DNA of 11,453 nt. It comes from an uncultured Bacteroidales bacterium. GTDB lineage: Bacteria > Bacteroidota > Bacteroidia > Bacteroidales > UBA932. Shown one piece after another: positions 5,674 to 11,453 of the stretch. The notes under the pieces are model-generated. The model saw only the letters and a program-made list of their open reading frames with translations, was not told the origin of the DNA and searched no databases. Each line of letters begins with the position of its first letter. The stretch's first letter is position 1. The stretch is taken from the NCBI GenBank assembly GCA_946405485.1, contig CAMJHJ010000062.1:1-11453 (forward strand), read 5' to 3'. The position numbers and the translations under genes are program-made.

Positions 5674-8448
5674 ATGAAAAGAACGCTGTTGTGCGCCCTG
5701 GCCCTCCTTCTGGGGACCCTTGCCATGCAGGCGCAGAAACCTGCCCTGGACCATTCGGTGTATGATGATTGGAAGAGCCTGAGCCGACCGGCCGTGCCCT
5801 ATGACGGGGCTTGGATGTATTATACGCTCTCCCCGCAGCAGGGCGACGGCGTGTTGCACGTGGTCAATGCGGTGACCGGCGCCGAATGGAGTTGCCCGCG
5901 CGCCACGGATTTCAAGATCTCCCTGGACGGTACCAAGGCGGTATACAAGATCAAGCCTCGGTATGAAGAGACGCGCCAGGCGCGCATCAAGAAAAAGAAG
6001 GCGGACCAGATGCCCAAGGACAGCCTGGCCATCCTGGACCTGCAGACCGGCTCCGTGGAGAAGTTTGACCTGCTTAACGCCCTGTACGTTCCCTTCGAAC
6101 TCGCCGACTGGATCGCCTATACCAAGCACGTCGAGAAAAAGGACAGCCTGCTCAAGAAAGAGGATGTCATCGTATTGAATATCAAAACCTTGACACGGGA
6201 CACCCTCAAGACCGTCACCAACCCGACCTTCAACCGGACCGGCCGTCAGATCGCCTATATGTGCAAGCCAGGGGCGAAGGATTCTCTCCGGCGGGCGGGT
6301 GTCTGCCTCTATGATGCGGCTGCAGCTGTGACGGATACGCTGCTCTTCGCGGACAAAAAGGCGCAGCTCGGCAAGTTCTTCTGGAACGAGGCCGGCGACC
6401 GTTTCGCGTTCTATGCCAATCTGGATACCGCCAAGACGGCAGCCAAGCAGATTGACGTCTATACCTGGTCGGACGGGCAGGTGAACAAGGTGTTGGACCA
6501 TGGACACGCCGCCATTCCCGAAGGCTGGAAACTCAGCGGAGAGCCTGGCTTGGGCTGGCGTTTCGGCGACCGGGCCCTGACCGTAGGCCTTTGCCCGATC
6601 CCGATGGAGAAGGATACGACCCTCGTGGATTTCGAGCAGCCTCAGCTGGACATCTGGACCTGGAATGAGGACTATCTCCAGAGTGTCCAGAAACTCCGCG
6701 TCAGCACGGAAAAGAACCGGACCTACCTGTCCCTGCTCCGGCTGGACGACGGCAGCCTGACCCGGCTTGCGGACGAAGAATTGCCGGAGGTGAGCGTACC
6801 GCTGGATTTCCAGGGAGACAGACTGCTGGCCTGGACGGACAAGCCTTACCGGATCAAGCAGCAGTGGGACCAGGATCCCTGCCATGACATATACGTCGTG
6901 GACCTTAAGGACGGCAGCCGCAGCAAGGTGGCGACCGCGGTCCCTTGGACGCGGATCAGCCTTTCGCCGGATGGCAATCGTTATGTGTTTTATGATGCCG
7001 TCGAGCGGGCCTGGATGGCCTATGCGCTCAACGACGGGAGCCTTACGAACCTGACGGAAGGCCTCGGCGTCAACTTCTATGATGAGAAGGACGACCATCC
7101 CTGCCTGCCGCCGCCCACGGGCGGAGCGACTTGGTTCAAGGACTCGCGTCATGTCGCCCTGCGCGACCGGTATGACATCTGGGTGGTGGACGTGACCGGC
7201 CGGGACAAGCCTTATACGATGACCGAAGGCCGCGGCCGGGCGGAGAAGACGATGTATTATGTCACGCTGCCCTACAGCCGCCCGCAGTATTTCCCCCGTC
7301 CTACGACGATCGATCCGGCGCTGCCCGTGTATTTCATGACGCTGAATGAGCTGACGAAGGAGGGCGGAGTTGCCGTGCGGGACCTCAGCCGCCGCCGTTC
7401 TTCGCTGATGACTCTGGCTTCAGGCCCGTACAAGTGGGATGCCCTGTGCATTTCCCGTGCACCGAAAAAACCGGTCCTGTTTTATACCCGCGAGTCTTTC
7501 GAGACCGGCCGCAACCTGTATGCTTCGACCGACCTGACCAAGGTCGAGGAACTGCTGTGCGAGGCCAATCCCCAGATCCGTGATTACAACTGGGGCACGG
7601 TGGAACTGATGAAATGGACGCGTGCGGACGGGATCGAGGCTGATGCGCTGGTGTTCAAGCCGGAGGATTTCGACCCGGCGAAGAAGTACCCCGTCATTTT
7701 CTATTTCTACGAGAAAGACTCCCAGACGATGTACAGCGCCCGCAATCCTGCGCCCAGCCGCTCGATCGTCAACATTCCCTGGTTCGTCAGCAACGGTTAT
7801 GTGGTCTGCGATCCGGACATCTATTACAAGCTGGACGGCCATCCGGGCCGCGATGGATTGGAGTCTGTGATGGCTGCGACGGATGAACTGTGTAAGAATG
7901 CCTGGGTGGATCAGGCCCGCATGGGTATCCAGGGCCAGAGTTGGGGCGGCTACCAGGTGGCCTACATCATTACGCAGACGGACCGCTATGCAGCAGCAGG
8001 CGCCGGTGCGCCCGTTTCCAACATGACTTCGGCCTACGGCGGCATCCGCTGGGGCAGCGGCATCGTGCGCGAGGTCCAGTATGAGCAGGGCCAGAGCCGC
8101 ATCGGCAAGGACCTCTGGTCCGGATTCGACCTTTATTACGACAACTCGCCGGTGTTCTTTGTCCCGAATGTCAAGACGCCCGTGCTGATCATGGCCAACG
8201 ACAACGACGGTGCCGTGCCGTGGTGGCAGGGAATCGAATTCTTCACCGCCCTGCGCCGCTGCGGCAAGCAGGCTTGGATGCTCCAGTACAACCGGGAGGC
8301 GCACAACCTGAACGGGCGCTGGAATTCCAAGGACCTCAGCATGCGCCTGGACCAGTTCTTCGGCCATTTCCTGAAGGATGAGCCGATGCCCGAATGGATG
8401 GAGAAAGGCATTCCTGCCACGAAGAAGGGCCTCACGCTTGGTTATTAG
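5674..8448 (+). CDS. Exported S9 family (prolyl oligopeptidase-like) serine peptidase
   Basis: This 924-residue protein is predicted to cleave short peptides, often after Pro, in the periplasm or at the cell surface. Residues 1-20 form a signal peptide ending MQA-Q. A long middle part with repeated beta-strand signatures (for example LSPDGNRYVFYD) fits the gating beta-propeller. The last 250 or so residues are the alpha/beta-hydrolase catalytic domain: nucleophile Ser756 in GQSWGG, Asp845 in NDNDGAVP and His877 in REAHNL, in the S9 order. A lysine-rich stretch near residue 105 (IKKKKADQMPKDSL) is a hallmark I associate with Bacteroidetes members. The length is normal for that group and all triad residues are present, so the gene looks intact. 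It has its own promoter box and is followed after 21 nt by another promoter and the fucosidase gene. Confidence 0.92.
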   Translation: MKRTLLCALALLLGTLAMQAQKPALDHSVYDDWKSLSRPAVPYDGAWMYYTLSPQQGDGVLHVVNAVTGAEWSCPRATDFKISLDGTKAVYKIKPRYEETRQARIKKKKADQMPKDSLAILDLQTGSVEKFDLLNALYVPFELADWIAYTKHVEKKDSLLKKEDVIVLNIKTLTRDTLKTVTNPTFNRTGRQIAYMCKPGAKDSLRRAGVCLYDAAAAVTDTLLFADKKAQLGKFFWNEAGDRFAFYANLDTAKTAAKQIDVYTWSDGQVNKVLDHGHAAIPEGWKLSGEPGLGWRFGDRALTVGLCPIPMEKDTTLVDFEQPQLDIWTWNEDYLQSVQKLRVSTEKNRTYLSLLRLDDGSLTRLADEELPEVSVPLDFQGDRLLAWTDKPYRIKQQWDQDPCHDIYVVDLKDGSRSKVATAVPWTRISLSPDGNRYVFYDAVERAWMAYALNDGSLTNLTEGLGVNFYDEKDDHPCLPPPTGGATWFKDSRHVALRDRYDIWVVDVTGRDKPYTMTEGRGRAEKTMYYVTLPYSRPQYFPRPTTIDPALPVYFMTLNELTKEGGVAVRDLSRRRSSLMTLASGPYKWDALCISRAPKKPVLFYTRESFETGRNLYASTDLTKVEELLCEANPQIRDYNWGTVELMKWTRADGIEADALVFKPEDFDPAKKYPVIFYFYEKDSQTMYSARNPAPSRSIVNIPWFVSNGYVVCDPDIYYKLDGHPGRDGLESVMAATDELCKNAWVDQARMGIQGQSWGGYQVAYIITQTDRYAAAGAGAPVSNMTSAYGGIRWGSGIVREVQYEQGQSRIGKDLWSGFDLYYDNSPVFFVPNVKTPVLIMANDNDGAVPWWQGIEFFTALRRCGKQAWMLQYNREAHNLNGRWNSKDLSMRLDQFFGHFLKDEPMPEWMEKGIPATKKGLTLGY

Positions 8449-8456
8449 TTTTTTCC

Positions 8457-8464
8457 TATCTTTG
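8457..8464 (+). promoter_or_regulatory. -7 box immediately upstream of the fucosidase gene
   Basis: TATCTTTG is an exact match to TAnnTTTG. It lies in the 21-bp gap between the peptidase stop and the fucosidase ATG at 8470, with five bases in between. A leaderless or nearly leaderless mRNA is predicted. A TTG at 8438-8440, inside the end of the peptidase gene, is a possible -33 element. Confidence 0.65.
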
Positions 8465-8469
8465 TATAT

Positions 8470-9843
8470 ATGAAGAAGTTTTTCGCATTCCTGCTGCTTT
8501 TCTCCTTGTGCCTGACGGCGGCAGGACAGTATGTCCCTCCCGTCGAGGAGGATGTCAGGGCAAACATCGCTGCCTGGCAGGACCTGAAATTCGGGATGTT
8601 CATCCACTGGGGGGCTTACAGCCAGTGGGGCGTAATCGAATCCTGGTCTCTCTGCCCGGAAGACATCGACTGGCAGTACAAGGCCCGGGGGGACATGGAT
8701 TATTTCGAATACAGGAATAAGTATGAGGACCTGAAAAAGACGTTCAATCCCGTCGGTTTCAATCCGGACAAATGGGCGGCTGCCGCCGAATATGCCGGGA
8801 TGAAATATGTGGTCTTCACCTCCAAGCACCATGACGGTTTCTGCATGTTCGACACCCATCAGACCGACTACAAGATCACCTCGGAGGAGTGTCCCTTCCA
8901 TACCGACCCCAGGGCCAACATCACCAAGCAGGTCCTGGACGCTTATCGTGCCCATGGCATCAAGGCCGGAGTCTATTTCTCTTTCCCGGACTGGCACAAC
9001 AACGATTTCTGGTGGCGACGGTTCCCTCCCAAAAGCAACAAAATCAACTATGATCCCCATAAGCATCCGGAGAAGTGGGCGGCTTATCAGGATTTCATCG
9101 CCGCGCAGCTGGATGAGTTAAGCAACGGAGATTACGGTGACCTGATGCTGATGTGGTACGATATGCCCGTGACGGACGAGGGGCGGACCGTGGAATACGA
9201 CTGGGCGCGTTTCGCCAAGATCGTGAGGGGCAACCAGCCTGGCCTGATCATGGTCGGCCGCGGCATGAAGAACGAGTATGAGAATTACAGGACTCCGGAA
9301 CAGGAGATTCCCGAAGAAGCGCTGGATTATCCGTGGGAGTCTTGTATCACAATGACTTACAGCTGGTCCTGGCGGCCGGATCTCAAATACAAGTCCACTT
9401 ATACTATCCTGTCGATGCTGGTGAAGATCGTCTCCCGGGGCGGCAATCTGCTGCTGAACGTAGGACCGAACGGGAACGGCGAATGGGATGACGACGCCTA
9501 TGCGCGCCTGCACGAAATCGGCGACTGGATGCAGGTCAACGGTGAAGGCATCTATGGCACGAAGGCCATCGCTCCTTACCAGTGCGGCAAAGTGTATTAT
9601 ACTGCCAAGGGTGACTCCGTCTATGCATTTTATATGGCAGATGAAGGAGAGGGCCTGCCTTCCCAGCTCGACCTGGGCCCCTTCGCACCCGTTTCCTCCA
9701 AGGGCGTCAGCCTCCTGGGAACCAAGCGCACATTAAAGTGGAACCGCACGCCTGAGGGTACCCTCAGCGTCCAGGTTCCCAAGCCGGTGCAGGACAAGCT
9801 CCCGTGCGACCATATCTGGTGTTTCAAGATCAAAGTCAAATAA
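8470..9843 (+). CDS. Exported GH29 alpha-L-fucosidase
   Basis: This 457-residue enzyme should release L-fucose from host or plant glycans with a retaining mechanism. Residues 1-19 are a signal peptide (KKFF, hydrophobic core, TAAG-Q). The GH29 landmarks are FGMFIHWGAYS (41-51), the SKHHDGF substrate-binding histidines (118-124), the nucleophile Asp231 in LMWYDMP (the usual motif is WFDG), a PWES segment with Glu290 and nearby Glu277/Glu279 as acid/base candidates, and NLLLNVGPNGNGEW (326-339). The catalytic barrel ends near residue 365, and the rest is a short beta-rich C-terminal domain. No CBM or dockerin is seen. The ATG at 8470 directly follows a promoter box. The TIM-barrel lipoprotein gene begins 6 nt after its stop, so the two are almost certainly one transcript. 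Linkage specificity cannot be deduced. Confidence 0.93.
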   Translation: MKKFFAFLLLFSLCLTAAGQYVPPVEEDVRANIAAWQDLKFGMFIHWGAYSQWGVIESWSLCPEDIDWQYKARGDMDYFEYRNKYEDLKKTFNPVGFNPDKWAAAAEYAGMKYVVFTSKHHDGFCMFDTHQTDYKITSEECPFHTDPRANITKQVLDAYRAHGIKAGVYFSFPDWHNNDFWWRRFPPKSNKINYDPHKHPEKWAAYQDFIAAQLDELSNGDYGDLMLMWYDMPVTDEGRTVEYDWARFAKIVRGNQPGLIMVGRGMKNEYENYRTPEQEIPEEALDYPWESCITMTYSWSWRPDLKYKSTYTILSMLVKIVSRGGNLLLNVGPNGNGEWDDDAYARLHEIGDWMQVNGEGIYGTKAIAPYQCGKVYYTAKGDSVYAFYMADEGEGLPSQLDLGPFAPVSSKGVSLLGTKRTLKWNRTPEGTLSVQVPKPVQDKLPCDHIWCFKIKVK

Positions 9844-9849
9844 CCAATA

Positions 9850-10845
9850 ATGTCTGTTATGAAAGTACGTTTTTCTATGATTCTGGCGGGGATTGCAGCT
9901 GTTTCCCTGCTGGTCGCTTGCTGCGGTAAGGGCGAAAAGAAATGTTGTAAACAAGAAGAGGGCTGCTGCGGTCAGAAGACCGAATGCTGCCAACAGTTCT
10001 GCAAGAAACTTCCCGTGGGCGTGCAGCTCTACAGCGTACGCACCGACCTGGAGAAGGATTTCTACGGCACCCTGAAGGCCATCCGCGAGATGGGTTATGC
10101 CGGCGTCGAGTTCTATGGCGAGTATTATGGCAATTCGGTCGTGCAGGTCAAGCGCTGGTGCACCGAGCTGGGTCTGATCCCGTTCTCCAACCATGTCCCG
10201 TTCCAGCAGATGATCGACGACGTGGACAAGGTGATCGCTGAGAATACGGTCCTGGGCGTGCAGTACATCGTCTTCCCTTACATGGATGAGGCTTCCCGTC
10301 CGGGCATCGATCCCGAGCAGTTCAAGGCGACCGTGAAGAAGATCGGCGAAGTGGGCGCGAAGGTCCGCGAGGCCGGTTTCCAGCTGCTGTACCACAACCA
10401 CGATTTCGAGTTCGTGAAGCTCCCTGACGGCACGGTGGGTTACGACTACATTTTCTCCTCCAACGCACGCGAGAATGTCCAGAACGAACTGGATGTCTGC
10501 TGGGCAGACTATGCGGGCTTCGACCCGGTCGAGGTCTTGAAGAAGTATGCCGGCCAGACCCCGGTCGTCCACATGAAAGACTACTATCTCGAGGGCAAGC
10601 TCAGCAAGGCTCCGTATGCGCTGATCGGCATTTCGACCGACAATTCCATGAAGGATGACGGCGGTTGGTTCGAGTATCGTCCGCTGGGCGACGGCCAGGT
10701 GGACATCCCGGCGGTCCTGAAAGCTGCGATCGACGGTGGCAGCCAGTGGCTCTGCGTCGAGCAGGATGAGCCCAACAAGGGCCTGACCCGCCTCGAAGGA
10801 GTGGCCAAGAGCGTCAAATACTTAAAGAGCCTCGACTTGATGTAG
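9850..10845 (+). CDS. Lipoprotein TIM-barrel sugar phosphate isomerase/epimerase-like protein with Cys-rich linker
   Basis: This 331-residue protein (322 if the ATG at 9859 is used) has a lipoprotein signal peptide with lipobox LVAC and acylated Cys24. A linker of about 28 residues follows, containing four vicinal Cys pairs (24/25, 32/33, 39/40, 46/47) and Cys51. From GVQLYSVR (57-64) on it is an AP-endonuclease-2/xylose-isomerase-like TIM barrel. Candidate metal or catalytic residues are Glu87 (GVEFYG), His182/His184 (YHNHDF), Asp215 (NELDVCWAD), His241 (VVHMKD) and Glu304 (CVEQDE). Relatives isomerise or epimerise sugars; some Bacteroidetes lipoprotein relatives are linked to 3-keto-glycoside cleavage, which is an alternative here. 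The gene follows the fucosidase by 6 nt, so it may act on the same sugar in the periplasm (inference). Its 3' end overlaps the opposing gene by 24 bp. Confidence 0.85.
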   Translation: MSVMKVRFSMILAGIAAVSLLVACCGKGEKKCCKQEEGCCGQKTECCQQFCKKLPVGVQLYSVRTDLEKDFYGTLKAIREMGYAGVEFYGEYYGNSVVQVKRWCTELGLIPFSNHVPFQQMIDDVDKVIAENTVLGVQYIVFPYMDEASRPGIDPEQFKATVKKIGEVGAKVREAGFQLLYHNHDFEFVKLPDGTVGYDYIFSSNARENVQNELDVCWADYAGFDPVEVLKKYAGQTPVVHMKDYYLEGKLSKAPYALIGISTDNSMKDDGGWFEYRPLGDGQVDIPAVLKAAIDGGSQWLCVEQDEPNKGLTRLEGVAKSVKYLKSLDLM

Positions 10846-11453
10846 GCTGATCCAGGATTGCCAGAAGGCAAGATGGGAGGGCAATTGCCAGGCGTGACAG
10901 CCGAAGGGCAGTTGCCCTCCATTGCGTTCATATAGGAGCGCGGGCTGGCGCTCGAAAGAGAAGGCAAGCGCCTCGTCCGGAGAAGGGATGGCGGCTTGCA
11001 GGGAGGTGTATTTCTGCAGGGAGAAGACGGTGTCTTCGTAGATGCGACCGTCCCGGGCGGCTATCAGAAGCCGCTCCTGGGTGCGGTAGATGGGGAATTT
11101 GCGGGCGACGGATCCGCAGGCGCGGTCCCGAATCAGGGCTTTCAGCACCGCGGGGGTCAGGATGCTTCCGGAAGCCTCGAGCGTCCGGAGACAGAATGAG
11201 ATCTTGCGGAGGGAGAAACCGCCGTTGCCGACGGCCTTGAAGCGGAGCTGCGACGCTTTCTGGGGCTGCCCCAGGATCCAGGGGGCGCCGACATAATCGT
11301 AGCCCTTGCTGCACCAATCATCCAGCTCATCCCGGAAGACCCAGGCGTCCAGCTGGTAAATGAGCAGATAGTCATGGCTGGCGGCGAAGCGCCGGTAGAA
11401 GTCGGGAAGAAGGCAAAGGCGGTTATACGCTTCCAGTGAAGCGAAGAAGGATT
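10822..11453 (-). CDS. DUF5672 family glycosyltransferase-like protein, 5' end outside window
   Basis: The minus-strand frame is open from the right edge to TAA at 10824-10822, giving 209 visible C-terminal residues. In order it shows YNRLCLLPDFYRRF, LLIYQLDAWVF, WCSKGYDYVGAPW, VGNGGFSLRK, then EDTVFS, ALAFSFERQP and GGQLPFGCHAW. I recognise this pattern as the DUF5672 family of Bacteroidetes. QLDAW resembles the metal-binding acidic motif of GT-A glycosyltransferases, and GNGGFSLR is like the conserved loop of such enzymes. It probably works in surface polysaccharide or lipid glycosylation, in the cytoplasm. The GTG at 11148 is an internal codon, not the start, because conserved motifs continue upstream of it. 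The C-terminal codons overlap the end of the convergent lipoprotein gene by 24 bp. Confidence 0.87.
   Translation of the reverse strand, partial: SFFASLEAYNRLCLLPDFYRRFAASHDYLLIYQLDAWVFRDELDDWCSKGYDYVGAPWILGQPQKASQLRFKAVGNGGFSLRKISFCLRTLEASGSILTPAVLKALIRDRACGSVARKFPIYRTQERLLIAARDGRIYEDTVFSLQKYTSLQAAIPSPDEALAFSFERQPALLYERNGGQLPFGCHAWQLPSHLAFWQSWISLHQVEAL
10876..10920. repeat. Inverted repeat inside the DUF5672 gene, downstream of the lipoprotein gene
   Basis: The left arm 10876-10889 (GGAGGGCAATTGCC) and right arm 10907-10920 (GGCAGTTGCCCTCC) are reverse complements at 13 of 14 positions (the exception is a G-U pair in RNA), with a 17-base spacer. The element begins 30 bases after the lipoprotein stop, so the plus-strand transcript could end in or be protected by this hairpin. 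There is no U-run. On the minus strand it encodes the QLP...QLP part of a conserved DUF5672 motif, so protein coding alone may explain it. Confidence 0.5.

Noticed and set aside
5656..7152. Long minus-strand ORF (498 codons) antisense to the S9 peptidase
   Set aside because: It mirrors the coding frame of a clear S9 gene with signal peptide and beta-propeller, and its translation has no recognisable domain; long antisense frames are expected in GC-rich coding DNA.
7420..9066. Long minus-strand ORF (548 codons) running across the peptidase-fucosidase boundary
   Set aside because: It is opposite two well-supported genes, including the S9 triad and GH29 motifs, and its product is low-complexity Val/Arg/Leu-rich sequence without family features.
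10928..11317. Minus-strand ORFs at 10928-11317 and 11157-11375, and plus-strand ORFs at 10996-11296
   Set aside because: These are out-of-frame readings of the DUF5672 gene, whose conserved motifs are continuous in the frame ending at 10822.

Overview
The window looks like a stretch of chromosome from a GC-rich member of the Bacteroidales, most likely gut or rumen associated. The lineage call rests on three things. The upstream elements match the Bacteroidetes -7 box TAnnTTTG, exactly at 5647-5654 and 8457-8464. No start codon has an obvious Shine-Dalgarno. The protein families are typical of Bacteroidetes: an S9 peptidase with a KKKK...MPKDSL segment, a GH29 fucosidase, a DUF5672 glycosyltransferase-like protein, and a radical SAM/SPASM protein with a GSDC motif. 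Genus cannot be fixed from this sequence.

Layout: (1) 1-966, +, the 3' part of a radical SAM/SPASM enzyme cut by the left edge. (2) 924-1041, two similar inverted repeats in the convergent gap. (3) 3466-1044, -, a two-gene operon with a 4-base ATGA overlap: a Na+/dicarboxylate-type symporter followed by an exported nitrilase-superfamily amidohydrolase with an unusual C-terminal extension. (4) 3467-3518, a 52-bp divergent promoter region. (5) 3519-5616, +, an alpha/beta-hydrolase (esterase-like) and an MFS transporter 13 nt apart. (6) 5674-8448, +, an exported S9 prolyl-oligopeptidase-like enzyme with its own promoter. (7) 8470-10845, +, an exported GH29 alpha-L-fucosidase and, 6 nt later, a lipoprotein TIM-barrel sugar isomerase/epimerase-like protein with a strikingly cysteine-rich linker. 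(8) 10822-11453, -, the C-terminal part of a DUF5672 glycosyltransferase-like protein, whose 3' end overlaps the previous gene tail to tail by 24 bp.

The likely theme is scavenging: exported amidohydrolase plus symporter, esterase plus MFS carrier, exported peptidase, and fucosidase plus sugar-modifying lipoprotein. No SusC/SusD pair, regulator, mobile-element gene, RNA gene or CRISPR array was seen. I found no clear-cut new defence-type system. The most unusual items are the paired inverted repeats at 924-1041, the four vicinal cysteine pairs in the lipoprotein linker, the symporter's substituted cation/substrate-site residues, and promoter boxes only 5 nt from the start codon, which imply near-leaderless mRNAs.
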